Part shown: positions 32,785-44,208 of the stretch, in pieces | How the letters are laid out: every line of letters begins with the position of its first letter | Position numbering within the stretch: the stretch's first letter is position 1 | Source: Ascaphus truei | Taxonomy: Eukaryota; Chordata; Amphibia; Anura; Ascaphidae | Assembly: GCA_036426205.1 (NCBI GenBank) | Contig: CM071569.1 | Span: forward strand, 3,817,644 to 3,881,643 | Length of the DNA stretch: 64,000 nt | Direction of reading: 5' to 3' | Translations under genes and position numbers: made by a program | Notes under the pieces: model-generated | Database searches by the model: none | The model's input: only the letters and a program-made list of their open reading frames with translations | Told to the model about the DNA's origin: nothing

Positions 32785-34584
32785 CATCTATAGATACTTT
32801 CTGCAATATGTTGTGTTTTATTCTTCCATGACTCGCTGCTACCAGCACCAGCCAAGCAAACATACTGAGGTCCCCGGTAACTGCACAAACAATGGGAGTT
32901 ATATGTGCAGGCTCCCTGGATACAAGTGTAGGTCCTTCATAGAGCAGTGTTTGGAGGCCTGACAAGTCATTTGAGCTGAGCTAGGTGGTTGAGCTCATTC
33001 ATGCAGAAAGTACTGTGGTTAGAAAATGACAATAATAAAAAAAACACTCTATTTTTTGTTTGTACTCAGTTTATATTTGGAGTAGTCAGCAGTGACATGG
33101 CTGGCCCCTCTGAAAAGCTGCTTTTAGATTGATGACCTGTGTGGTTCTGACTTAGTTCCAGCTGCAGTACTGCAGATAAATGGAACTGTTAGGAAGATAC
33201 AGTATAATGGAGGGAAACTGAGGACAGAGCCATACTGTATGCTCAGCTGTATGTATCTTATTCATAGCACTTGAAGAGGGGGCTCTTGCAGTCTATTTTA
33301 GAAAAGGCACTGACATATTTACAGTACATATTTACATAATTACACTGACAGTAGGGATTTGGGGTACTATTTACAGTACTAAGGTCTCCCAACTGCAAAA
33401 CTGAGCAACGTCTGAGCAAAAGAATGTATCAAAAGAAATCACTTTTCTTTGATGAATATGGCTCTATTCTTTCCACTGGTTTCCCCCCATTTTTGAAGCT
33501 GGGAGACTTTGGTAAATTGACCCCTAGATATTCAATGAGAAGGCAGACTACAGTATATATTAATCTCCAAGCTGCAAAACATGTGCAAAAGAATTGAGTT
33601 AGATTTATCAAAGGAAACACTCCGGTTACTTCCAATGGGATTGCTTTTCCTAGATGGATATGGTGCTGTTTTTTGCACCAGTTTTGGTTCCCCCTGTTTA
33701 ACAAGACATTCATATTTCCCAATTTGGAAATTGAAAGATGAAAACTATCAACTGTTTCACTCACTGGCATGTTCTCATTTGGATATAGACTTGTTATTTC
33801 AGACATATATTTCTCAACAAAAGTTCAATCACTAAACGTAATACCATAATTAAATTAGGCAAATTACTTAATTAGTAAGTCCCTGCCGAAATATGGGAAG
33901 ACCACTGGGGATGTTCCATTAAAACATCTTCTACAAAGCAGAGCTGTCCAACTCTGAAATGTGGGGACTCTCAAAGTCTTGCTCTGGGATTATGCCATAT
34001 GCATGGTTAGAAATATCTGGCAATATGGTATGATACGAATGGAAATTATCTTAACCCCTTCAGTGCCTGGGTATTTCTCTTAAGTTTTTGGTATACATTT
34101 GTTTAAGTATGATTGACAGTTTCATTTGTATCTGCCTCAGGTGGATTGTAGATTACAGCATGTGAATACGATATGATGTTATAAAAATAAAAAAATAAAG
34201 TATTTAATTAATATTGTCCCAGATATAGAAAATAAATTAATGAATGACAATTAATTATTTATTGCTCTGTATCCCCCGATTACACTGACAGTAGGTATGT
34301 GTTGGTTTACAATCCCAAATCAGCAAGTGTTTTCACATCTGAAATTTATCCGGCCTCAATTTCAAATAATGCATGTCATCATTAACCAGCAAAACTACCC
34401 TTAGCAGAAACATAGCCCCATAAAAGTATATATTTTCTGAAAGTACATGCCCCAACGAATTCAAACATGGGTAGCATGACATTTCCTATGAAAAGCTCTA
34501 ACTGGGAATGTTTGTTCAAAACCATGAAAATTTATGAGACCACTAACTTCAAATTTGATATTAATATTTCTCAACAGTCGGCCT
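32785..34584. other. No gene seen; MITE fragments at about 33,395-33,524 and 33,577-33,700
   Basis: The first fragment ends TTTGGTAAATTGACCCCT, an end similar to the MITE at 8,502-8,657. The second begins AGCTGCAAAACATGTGCAAA and contains TTTATCAAAGGAAACACTCC, the same style of sequence. The rest is AT-rich and unassigned. Confidence 0.4.
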
Positions 34585-35033
34585 TGTACAGTTCGAGAGA
34601 CCCCCTCGCTGGAAAACTATAAACACAGGCTTGAGACCTAACTGTTTACCATCCCACCCTTTATTGCATCTTTCCTTGTGTTTTAACTCATTTATAAACC
34701 TTAAAGGAGCGGCTCAGTGCGTAAAGACACTGACTGACACTAAGATTGCTGCAGGGGAGCCTGGTTCAATTCCCGGTGAAGGCTCCTTGTGACCTTGGGC
34801 AAGTCACTTTATCTCCCTGTGCCTCAGGCACCAAAAACATAGATTGTAAGCTCTACAGGGCAGGGACCTGTGCCTGCAAAATGTCTCTGCAAAGCGCTGC
34901 GTTCAATTAGCAGCACTATACAAGAACATGCTATTATTAAATATGTTAAGCTTTTCCCCTTTTAGGAACTGTGAAGCTTTCAGTCCCATTGGGAGAAAAG
35001 CACTATATAAATAAAGTTATTATTATTATTACC
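34585..35033 (+). mobile_element. L2-type LINE 3' end, interrupted by a SINE
   Basis: Parts at 34,585-34,705 (GGAAAACTATAAACACAGGC and TTGAGACCTAACTGTTTACC) and 34,942-35,033 (GAAAAGCACTATATAAATAA, AGTTATTATTATTATTA) form the usual tail of an L2-like element when the SINE is left out. Confidence 0.55.
34706..34941 (+). mobile_element. tRNA-derived SINE (CORE/MIR-like)
   Basis: The head resembles a tRNA: GGAGCGGCTCAGTGCG has a box A-like GGCTCAGTGCG and GGTTCAATTCCCGG is a box B. The core TGACCTTGGGCAAGTCACTT followed by CCCTGTGCCTCAG is the hallmark of CORE/MIR-type SINEs, and the tail TAGATTGTAAGCTC to CAGCACTATACAAGAACATG mimics an L2 3' end, which lets LINE machinery copy it. It ends CTATTATTAAA. 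It is a decayed insertion and not a functional tRNA gene. Confidence 0.75.
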
Positions 35034-37080
35034 ACATGTGAGTAATACTAACAGCTCTGGTCACTATATCAAACATCGGGATTACATGTAAACCATCGTT
35101 TTTCTGTATACGTATAGAGTATGTGGAAAAAAACAATTGTAAATATATTTTTTGAAAGTGAAAGTACCTATTTGTTGGGGAACAATCTTTTGGAAGGAAA
35201 ACATATTTTTCTACGTTCTCTTACAGTGTACAGTATATGCAACATGTGTTTTGTAGTTAATTTCAACAAGACACCTCATTAACCATTTTTCTCCCACAAA
35301 TGAAGAAGTACCCATGATTGACGGGGACTCTGTCCTCTATTAATCAATGGTATTCATGCACTCTGGAATAACATCGTGTCTGGGATCACTTTCCCCAACA
35401 CCACAGAAATAAAAATAGGACATTTTCAAAGTTTGTGTGCATCTTTACAAAGAGTAAAAGCAGCACACACAAGCCACAGACTAAGTGGGGTGACTCCCAT
35501 CTCATAATCATTGGGGTTACCATCAGAATTACAAACTGCTGATCATGACAAAGAGTGCTGATAGATTAACCCCCTCCTATGAGACGCTTGATTTACAAAT
35601 TACACTTCTAATCCCATATCGTACATTTGGTCAATTTGACAGCTAAGAATCCTTTTTAAACAAAATCAAATCTCTTAGCAAAAATGTTTAGTTTGAGGAC
35701 AACTCCTTAATGTATTTGTTAAAGCTAGGAATGGGGAAACTGTCAGTCAAAGTTTGAATCTGCGGCAAAAACGGCATACTCGCATATTTTACGTTTTCCT
35801 AAATTCCTAACGATTATAAAGTTGGGGGGAAAAAAAATTCCACCGCTGAAAAAAAAAGCCTACGAATTTTCTAAAATAGAATCTCGGGCAAAATTTTGCA
35901 TTTTTCCGTAGAAAATGTTGGTTTAAAAGTTTGATCGAACATTCACGCCTTTTTAAAAAAAAACTTTTCTAAGTTTTTATAATTCTTTGAGAACTGAATT
36001 TCGGTAAGAACACTTATCTTTAGTTAACTCTCTTTATTCTTTATTACACAACCATCACAGATGACTTTAATAACTTAGTTTTGTGGAGTTCCAAAGGCGC
36101 CTTGAGACCTAGGTTTAGAATCTTGCATTGTATTGGCCCTTTGTAACATTCTATTTATATTTTTATTTAAAATTTACAGAGATGAGTCACGTGGAAAAAA
36201 AGCCTGGATTCTCCTTTATTTTGTCTTACATGTATTTTTTCATTTAATTTAAAAGTTGTAAATATCGGTTTGCATCATGAGAGGATTTTGAAAGTATAGG
36301 TAAGGTATTGTTTACTAAGCGCTGCTACAGTATACCACCTCCTAGCACCAGATACAGTGTGACAGATATAACATAGCATTAACGAGACCTACAGAATCAA
36401 ATATGGGAGGAGCCTGGAGGATGATATTTGCTCCGACACATCTGGCATGTTCGAGAGAATTCTGGTGTCTTTGTCAACTGCCGGGAGAGACCAGGGGAGC
36501 AGTGTGGACGATTCACTCGCTAAGCAGGACGCAAAGGAACTGTATGAAGCCGGCGAGAAGAAGTGGGGAACAGTTATTAACATAGGCATTCTATAGCAGT
36601 TATAGTTAGATCTAATTAGTACAATTGCACACTTATTAATAATCATACAATAAAAAATGAGAAAATAGTTTCAGCCTATTTCTGACCTTTTCAATAAAAT
36701 ATTGAAGACCTACAATTAATAAGCTGTTTCTATATTCTGCTATTGAGGTTTTTCCCTTTTGCTTTTAAAGAGCTGGTCTGTATTGACAGAGGAACATCTT
36801 GGATACTGCCTTCTAATGTTGTCCACTGAGGTATTGTAGATTTCCTGATTTAATTCCAAATCATGTCATACATTGATGCAGATTAAAGGCTGTTTCATAT
36901 TGTTTTAAAAATCAGAATGTTATAATATATTTCACCAAGACGAGAGATTTTTGTATTTTTTAAATAGCAATTCTGCCTCTTTTTTTTTAAATTATTCCCC
37001 AATTCCTTTGATTAAAGTTATCTTTTATTATAAATATGTAACTAATTTTCTCCTGCGAGAGAAGAAGAAAGCAAAAACAG
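35034..37080. other. No gene seen
   Basis: AT-rich. A segment around 35,740-36,000 has several A/T runs with CGAATTTTC-type words, possibly an old DNA transposon; not resolved. Confidence 0.45.
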
Positions 37081-37084
37081 TGCA

Positions 37085-37235
37085 CTGCCAGGGAGTCAGG
37101 TGGTGGAAAAGTATAAAAATCTATTTATTCAGCAACACTCAAAAAACATGACCCCAATAGGGTGAGACAAAAATCTCCTAGGCGTTTCGGACCATAAGGG
37201 TCCATTATCAAGGAGTAACTGACTGTAACTGGCCT
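37085..37235 (-). mobile_element. Penelope-like terminal fragment with hammerhead motif
   Basis: Contains TATTTATTCAGCAACACTC next to a hammerhead-like fold on the minus strand. Layout equals the other Penelope ends in the window: A/T-rich TTTATT text, then TTTCG on plus, then ATCA. Confidence 0.55.
37175..37215 (-). ncRNA. Hammerhead-ribozyme-like motif
   Basis: Stem I CTCC/GGAG, core TTGATAA (consensus CUGANGA, two changes), stem II GGACC/GGTCC with loop CTTAT, then GAAA and CGCCTA. Both stems pair perfectly; the core has C3 to U and G8 to A changes, which would be expected to abolish cleavage. Confidence 0.55.
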
Positions 37236-38016
37236 TTCCTTAGCTGCTGGTACAGATGTAGCACCAGTTATTATACATCCTAGTGTGTAGTAAGACATTT
37301 ACTGCAACAACAGCCAGCTTCCTGAAGTAGATGCTTCCTGAGATAGATACACATCTACAGATGTAGCATAATTGAGTGTATCCGGCACTGGGGCAAGCTG
37401 CGATCATGAGACCGCGGATTCCCCCAGCGCTGGTGAATTATTGCTGTGGGGGGTCAGGTACGGAAGCATGTGCAGCGATGTCGTGGCAGCACTATATCCG
37501 GAGCCACGGCACTGCAAACAGTAAGTTCTGTTACATCTATACGTACTGTAAAAGTTTTCGGAACTTCTGTTCAGGAATAGCGACTCCAATAGATACTCTT
37601 TTGCTCACGAGTAAGCAAATTGTGTGTAGAGTCCCAATTCCCACATGGAAGTTAAGCAGAAACGTACGTAAATTGCGTAACTGTTATAGGAACACAGTGG
37701 TGAGTTCTGGTGCGATTTAACGTGTGGGAAATAGGATAAATCGACCTAAAAGAGAGACTACATTTAATAACAGCTCTTCTTCAGGGATCTGGTACTTTCT
37801 TTAGGCAAACAGGGATCCTTTATGAAAGCATATAGTATTCAGCAACACCTCCTGGTGTGGGCTTCTGCATAACCCAGCACCAGGGGCATAGTCCTTACAT
37901 GTCACTGGACACGCTAAGGTTAAACCTCGCGAGATGGACTAGTAATGAGTCCATGAAATGCAGTGGATGTAGAAACCTATTTTTGTAAAGTACCTACGGG
38001 TAGATCCACAGGAGGC

Positions 38017-38224
38017 CGTTAAATACTTAACGATCCACCAAATTGGGTTAACGGGTTGTTAAGTGCTAACAGTGATCTTCAGTAACGATGTGTTAAGTGC
38101 CGTGTTAAACTAACCATTGCCTGTCGTTAACTTTAAGTGACATTTGTGCTAATGATATGGGGTGGGGACGCATAGCCTTGGCAGTCCGTTAAAGTTAACG
38201 CAGGAAATAATGCATCTGTTAACG
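38017..38224. repeat. GTTAA/TTAAC-rich block
   Basis: More than ten GTTAA or TTAAC words in about 210 bp, several as GTTAAC. Possibly a MITE with multiple internal inverted sites; ends not determined. Confidence 0.4.
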
Positions 38225-38354
38225 TATTTTTTAAAGCTGTGGCTATACCTCGAGGAAATTCAATGTACCCTTTCTGCCCTCATAAACAGCTTGCCAACAT
38301 AAGTGTAATATCAAACTTCTGATAGCTTTAATAGCAGACTTACAGACGACACAA

Positions 38355-38386
38355 AACAACATTTCAGGGTAACACCTTCGTCAACC
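38355..38386 (-). ncRNA. Hammerhead-ribozyme-like motif, weak
   Basis: Minus strand: TTGACGA core (C3 to U), AGGTGTTACCCT as a short stem II, then GAAATGTTG. It marks another Penelope-like end, surrounded by CTCATATTGG-type sequence. Confidence 0.4.
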
Positions 38387-38469
38387 AATATGAGTGTAAG
38401 TACTCGTCTTGACTGACTTTAAATGAGTTTAAGTAAGATGCGGGGGAGAGGAGTCACGCCTTTCTTCTA

Positions 38470-39119
38470 CTACCCTAATACCCACTAATTGTATCTACAA
38501 CTCTGCAAAAAGCAATAAACTTTATAGCTTATATTACTTCCCTAGTGAACCTAAATTGGAAAAGATAATTGGAAAAGTACTTTACTTTCCCCACCTCAGA
38601 TATGCTCAGACCAGCACTGACAGGCAAACATGGCAGGCAGCAGCTCTACACTCCTCAAAGAGGACACGGCATCAGTGCTTGGAAAAGAAGCTTCCTGAGA
38701 ACCATGGGTCAGATGGAGGCGCAAGCATGTAGTGCAGAGATTAGGAAGGAGACCAGGCTGAGAGGAAACACGGGGAAGAACGGGGAAGATGCCAGGTCTA
38801 GTGAAAGCATAGCTGTGCCTCATGGAAATGGAGGATAGGTATGGCTGGCGAGTAATGATGCAGAAATGCTGCATAGAGACAGAGGGGAAGCCGACCCAGA
38901 GATACTGTAGATGATGTGGAATGGTAGAGTGCAGCCGAGAAGATAAGTGAGATTACGGTGGAAGGTGGTTTCTCTGAAAGATAATCTTAGGGATTAATAT
39001 GGTGGGCGGCTGCATGGAAGAGTCATGTTGAGAGTCATGTTGAAGCCTTAAAGAAGCACATAATCAGTTGAAATGTACTGTGCTAAAAAGCAACAGTTTA
39101 AATAATGAAAATTCTTCCA
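38470..39119. other. No gene seen
   Basis: An 89-codon open frame at 38,569-38,838 has no recognisable domain or splice context and overlaps an opposing frame; I regard it as chance. Confidence 0.4.
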
Positions 39120-39400
39120 TAGCTAATGTGCTCAATAAAAAAGAGATTGCTTTTCACAGTCAAAACGTACACTGAGACACTGTTCACTTCACACACAATA
39201 CAAGTTAAAGAGGCTTTAAATGAGATCAAAGATCATATGGTACAACTTGATACAAAGATCATGCAGTCTGAACAGAGGCTGAGGTCTCTTTTGATGTTTT
39301 CACTTTGCAAAAGCAAGTGGACCAGCTGACACAACAACCATCAAGTTTATTTGCTAAGAGATGATCTTGAAGATTGTATGCCCCCCTCCCTCCCCTTGCC
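39120..39400 (+). pseudogene. L1/Tx1-type ORF1 remnant (coiled coil)
   Basis: Encodes NEIKDHMVQLDTKIMQSEQR, a heptad-rich stretch, then in a second frame FTLQKQVDQLTQQ and in a third RDDLEDC, recalling the coiled coil plus DDLENR-type junction of L1/Tx1 ORF1 proteins, which bind LINE RNA. The frames shift, there are stops, and only about 90 codons remain. Modular element A lies 250 bp downstream. Confidence 0.45.
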
Positions 39401-39943
39401 CCCCAGAGACAAGACTATACAGTACCACTACCAGTGATATTTCCTCTGCTCAACTTAAAAACAATATACTGGGATATTACTGGAAATCCTCCCAACTCAC
39501 CTGTGACAATAAGAAGTCATTGCTCTTTCACTACATTGAAACAGGATTCTACTCTCATATGCAAATCATTGCCCAAAAGTTATCTAAATGTATAAAGGGT
39601 TGGCAGATTGCAAAGAAAGGAAACAATTTTGAGCTGGAAACACTGTGGGGGCTATGCACTAAGCTCAATGGCTTTGCGTTCTGATTTTGCAACAAAGCAG
39701 GTTCGTTAAAAAGTGAGGCCGGGGACGCGATGCACTAAGGTATTGAGCCCATTTTTTAACGTACCTGCTCAAAATAGCTCAGAACAGCCACAGCGTACGT
39801 GTTGCTTTTTTTCCACCTGCTAGCGTTCTGAGCCTTTCCGTTCGCTAGCTGATAGAAAAAAAAGCCGCATGTAACATTTGCATGGAGATTCTGTATCTCC
39901 ATGCAAGACTGTTACAGGCGATCGTACACTAAATAAAACATTT

Positions 39944-40220
39944 TAATTATAGTGTACATGAGCAGGGGGTCTCAGGACCTGAATCGCATTGGTTTCAGGT
40001 CCGAGGACCCCCTACTTCAGGAGATACAGGCCCTGTTATGCAGTGCCGGTATCCCCTGCACTTTAAAGCTCCCGCGTCACGTGACCGGGACATTTAAATT
40101 CTGCAGGGGATACCGACACCATATAAAGGGGCCTGTATCTCCTGAAGTAGACGGTCCCCGAGGCTGAAACCAATGCGGTTCAGCTCAGGAGACGCCCTGC
40201 ACATCTACACTAGTATTAAA
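39944..40220. repeat. Foldback module 1 of element A with central E-box
   Basis: Arms from GAGCAGGGGGTCTCAGGACC to GCTCAGGAGACGCCCTGC pair throughout; each arm itself contains a smaller hairpin (GGACCTGAATC/GGTTTCAGGTCC). Centre GTCACGTGAC at 40,076-40,085. Confidence 0.75.
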
Positions 40221-40296
40221 ACACACATAACAATAAACAATAATTAATTACCGTAGCCTCTATCCGCTATGGCAACGAAGCTGCATTAATGTACAT

Positions 40297-40585
40297 TTTA
40301 ATAATAGTGTGCGGGAGCAGGGGGTCCCCTGAGCTGAACCGCATTGATTTCTGCCTCAGAGACCCCCTGCTTCCCGAGTTTACAGGCCCCGTATGTGGCA
40401 TCGGGTGCCAGTGTCGCCGCCATCTTTACACGTCCAAACGCGACGTGGGCTCTATAAAGATGACGGCGACATTGGCACCCGATGCCCCAAACCGGGGCCT
40501 GCAACTCGGGAAGCAGGGGGTCTCTGAGGCAGAAATCAATGCGGTTCAGCTCAGGGAACCCCCTGCTCCCGCATAATATTAATAA
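40297..40585. repeat. Foldback module 2 of element A
   Basis: Arms from GCAGGGGGTCCCCTGAGCTG to CAGCTCAGGGAACCCCCTGC, centre near CGTCCAAACGCGACGTGGG. Same family as module 1 but with a changed centre. Followed by the CCATTGAGGCTATCCGCTAA hairpin module. Confidence 0.75.
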
Positions 40586-40655
40586 AAATACATTAAAGCA
40601 GCTTCATTACCATTGAGGCTATCCGCTAAGGCAATGAAGGGGTTAAGGCACAATA

Positions 40656-41435
40656 AGGTAAGAGAAATAAAGTGTATTACCAATAGTAAAAAATAGTAAC
40701 CACTTACATAGAATAAAACTTTAATGATCCCCGATCTCGGCGACAACTTCTATGGTAGGGCATCACATAGGGTGTACAGGGACAATTTCAGTCCTCGGAT
40801 ACCAGTCCCGCGCGCTGGGGCTGTCTCCGTAGCGCTGTCCGACCTCCACGAGTGTGAGCGTGGCTGGAAGCGTAGCGCGCATGCGCAGGAAAAGAGGCCC
40901 TCTGTAGCTGTCCTTGGGATGCCTGTCCGCTTTGGTAATCGTAACCGTGATCATGATCGTGAAAGATACACCTGTGTGTATACTGGCTATCAAGAGAGTA
41001 TAAGCCAGCAACACAACTCGCGACGCGTTTCGTATACAAAGGTATACTTCATCACACTCGTGGATGTCGGACAGCGCTACGGAGACAGCCCCAGCGCGCG
41101 GGACTGGTATCCGAGGACTGAAATTGCCCCTGTACACCCTATGTGATGCCCTACCATAGAAGTTGTCGCCGAGATCGGGGATCATTAAAGTTTTATTCTA
41201 TGTAAGTTGTTACTATTTTTTACTATTGGTAAAACACTTTATTTCTCTTACCTTGGTGCGCCCTTATGTTCCCTTTTTTTCTTGGTTGTTTGGCATTGCC
41301 GTCGGAGTTCTCTGTTGGAATCCATCTTTGAGGTGGGGGAAGATGCCTCAAATTACAGGAACTGCAAAAGGACAGAGAGGAATCAACATTCCACATCCAT
41401 AAAGAACAAGAGCGCGGACTGAACATTTTCCTACC
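40656..41435. mobile_element. Foldback retroelement-like insertion with 14-bp target duplication
   Basis: GTTAAGGCACAATA at 40,642-40,655 and 41,436-41,449 is a perfect duplication. Within it, arms of about 300 bp pair (left GGTAAGAGAAATAAAGTG, right CACTTTATTTCTCTTACC), explaining the near-identical proteins predicted on both strands. A single-copy tail runs 41,254-41,435. A hammerhead-like motif lies near the loop. Same architecture as 26,349-27,083; I infer a Penelope-like non-autonomous copy. Confidence 0.75.
41010..41056 (-). ncRNA. Hammerhead-ribozyme-like motif in foldback insertion
   Basis: Minus strand: GTGATGA (core with C3 to G), perfect 6-bp stem II GTATAC/GTATAC with loop CTTT, GAAA, then CGCGTC. 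Stem I does not pair in this orientation. Confidence 0.5.
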
Positions 41436-41489
41436 GTTAAGGCACAATAGCATGTTTATTGGGACAATTGCCCCAATAAACAACACACA

Positions 41490-42259
41490 TCCCCCCCGCC
41501 CCCTAACACATACAGTACAGTAATGGGCAAAAAGACTATTATCCACATATGGATAATAATGCATTTGCCCATTTTAAATACATATAAATTACAATAAATA
41601 CAGTCAATATATATTACACTTACCTTTTACAGGCACCCACGATGCAGGCCGTCTTCATCCTCATCTTCATCCTGCCCATGTTCCTCCAATGCTGCAAAAC
41701 ATACACAAGAATAAAAACATCCAATGTAATGTCCCCTAACTCCTTAATCACCATAGCGGTTATTAACCGCTACAGTCATTAAGGGGTTAACCCACCCTCA
41801 CCCACCACTCGGGAGGCCTACATACCCTCCCCCACTAACCCGCCACCCCGTGAGGCCTAATCACCCTCACCCACTACCCAGCCGGGAGGCCTACCCACAA
41901 ACCCTTGGGGCCAATACCCACTTCCCCCACCCCCAGTACCACAATAAAAACAATACACTGACCCACAATAAACATCATTATATTTATTAAATACATAACC
42001 CACACCCTGTGCCCCCCCATAAATGCATGATTTATTATTTTACATACAGGGTTCATACCCCAGGCCCACACGAGTCCCCAGTGGGCCTGATGGGTCACCT
42101 CACAGACCTACAGGTTACCAGCATCATGATTCACACAGGGTCTGGAGGCCTGTTGGTGGGTTCCACCAGGTGCCATGGTCCACCAGGTGGTCTCCGCGGG
42201 TCACCGCGGGCCACAATGGGGTCCCTACAGTAGGCCCGCGGATGTCTGGGGGCCCCAGG
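41490..42259. repeat. Left arm of giant inverted repeat in element A
   Basis: Pairs with 44,208-44,970: for example CAGGGTTCATACCCCAGG with its complement near 44,400, and the GGTGGACCATGG region. Contains exon-like block, hairpin module and palindrome in minus orientation. Confidence 0.8.
41624..41691 (-). other. Exon-like module of element A, left arm
   Basis: Minus strand: TATGTTTTGCAG acceptor-like border, 68-bp block reading LEEHGQDEDEDEDGLHRGCL then stop, donor GTAAGTGTAA. The partner in the right arm (44,774) has the same length and phase. Confidence 0.5.
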
Positions 42260-43640
42260 TCAGACCTTTGTCTGAGGGGCCTCGGGGGGATACCTCTGGG
42301 GTCTGGAGACCCATGGGTTGTCCCTACGGGTCCGCGGTGCCCCCACAGATTTGTGGCCACCGATTCTTCCCCACAGGTGTCCCCCGTGGACCCGCCAGCC
42401 TGTTACCCGTGAGAAGCCTGAGGAGACCTCAGGTGGTCTCCAGAGGTTTCTCACAAACCAAAAAGAACCAACCCTGTATGTAAAAAAAATAAACCGGGCC
42501 TATACATTAAATACATACATCCCCCCCCCCCCAACACATACAGTACAATAATGTGCAAAATAACTATTATCCAGATAATTATGAAACACATAAAACATGC
42601 ATAAATCAAAACATGAATTTTTAATCTTAAAATCACCACATTGCATGTTAAAATAAACTCAGCAGCAATTGTAAATATAAACCAACAAACCAGCAGCTCC
42701 ACAAATGTATATGACATATCACACAATTGCATTGAGTGTGTACATGATGCAATTAATCTGTGCATCATGTAACACTATGCAAAATATATGTAACAATAAA
42801 ATACACTATGAACAATGTCCCCTAACCCCCATGCCATCGTGAAAATCAAATAGAAACTAAGCAACATCAATACAATTAGCATCAATCAATTAATCCATTT
42901 CCTAAAACAATTACAATACAATACAAATCAATTATACAATTCCCTCTTCAATTCCTAAAGCCAAACCATTGCCAAAAGAATTCTAATTGAAAGTAACCAC
43001 CATCATTCTAATCTAACATCCAGAAATAAGCCATTAAAAATAACCTGTAACTAAATACAAATAACATTATTCACACCAATGACAAAATAAAGCTAATAAA
43101 TACATTAGCCATACATGAAAAAACATAAACATTAGCAAAACAATCAATTATTATCCCTGTATGTCTATCCATATAGATAGATATACATAACATACAGGGG
43201 CAATAATAGAGCATAAAATACAATGCATTTACATACAAAAATCACATAGAATACACCCATTCAGTGTCCGTGAATATATGTATATACATAGATACATTCA
43301 CGGGCATTAAATGGGACAGAAAAAATAAAAGACATGAATCAAAAATCAAAAAAACCTGTAAAAGTAAAAATAATAAACTTTTCTTTCGTTTACTCACCAT
43401 TAGATGCCCACTCACCGAAATCCAGGCGACCCGGAAGCACTGGAACCAATCCACAGGTAACCATAAAATAAAAAACCCTTACAATCCATAACTGTGTCTT
43501 CTTTCTTCTATTTGTAATCCTTCCCGTCTGTCTTGGGGTCTTCTTTTCATCTTTAGGGTCTTCTCCGTCTTCTTCCGTCTTCTTCCATATTCTTCTGCCA
43601 CGCCCTTCTTCTCTTTTTAGGAGGGGAGGTGTTCCCTCCT
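42260..43640 (-). other. Segment of element A present in the left arm only
   Basis: No counterpart in the right arm. From the promoter-like core outward on the minus strand: purine-rich GAAGAAGACGGAGAAGACCC (43,550-43,590), GGTGAGTGGG and GGTGAGTAAACG donor-like words (about 43,400-43,425), A-rich DNA 42,580-43,200, another palindrome-block edge at 42,535-42,580. It may be the ancestral first exon and intron, deleted from the right arm. Confidence 0.45.
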
Positions 43641-44208
43641 CGGCGTCTGGCTTCAAAATGCGGCGACATAGGCTTTTATAGGCCTATGACGTCACATTTT
43701 GGTCAAATGTTTCACACGGTCCTGATTAGGCCGTGAAAAACATGTGATTTGGCCGTAAAAAAAAATGATGACGTCATTTAAAGGCAATGACGCCAGCCAA
43801 TCAGAATGGCTGAGTTTCAATTGCCTTTAAGATGACGTCATCAAAACAAAGATGGCTGGCGACACATGATATGGTAGCCAATCAGAGCGCGGGAACTCCA
43901 TCCCAACTCTAATTGGCTCAAGTAGACCATGTGACAGAGGCTTTGCTTCAGCCAATCAGAGTTGGGATGGAGTCCCCACGCTCTGATTGGCTACCGTACA
44001 ATTTGTCGGCTGCCATCTATGTTTTGATGACGTCATCTTAAAGGCAATTGAAACTCAGCCATCCTGATTGGCTGGCGTCATTGCTTTTAAATTACGTCAT
44101 CATTTTTTTTTCACGGCCCAATCAGGACCGTGGGAAACATTTGACCAAAAAGTGACGTCATAGGCCTATAAAAGCCTATGTCGCCTCATTTTTAAGCCAG
44201 ACGCCGGG
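43641..44208. promoter_or_regulatory. Symmetric foldback core with divergent CCAAT-CRE-TATA sets
   Basis: Inverted repeat centred near 43,925. Each arm has TGACGTCA (43,687-43,694; 44,153-44,160), TATAAAAG (minus 43,673-43,680; plus 44,167-44,174) and several CCAATCAG/CTGATTGG boxes plus TGATGACGTCAT at 43,769 and 44,025-44,036 region. Both TATA boxes face outward. Copy B has the same motif order. The layout is that of a divergent promoter; activity is inferred. Confidence 0.55.

Noticed and set aside
34706..34790. Possible tRNA gene
   Set aside because: Box A and B are present, but no cloverleaf can be drawn with proper acceptor stem and it runs into a SINE core; it is a SINE head.
40724..41185. 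Two 140-codon open frames on opposite strands with nearly the same protein
   Set aside because: They are the two arms of a long inverted repeat read in opposite directions; there is no family resemblance and the element is non-coding.
43390..43656. 88-codon basic/acidic frame starting near a TATA box (minus strand)
   Set aside because: Its apparent start is TTG, not ATG, and composition reflects a purine-rich run; more likely untranslated exon or plain repeat.
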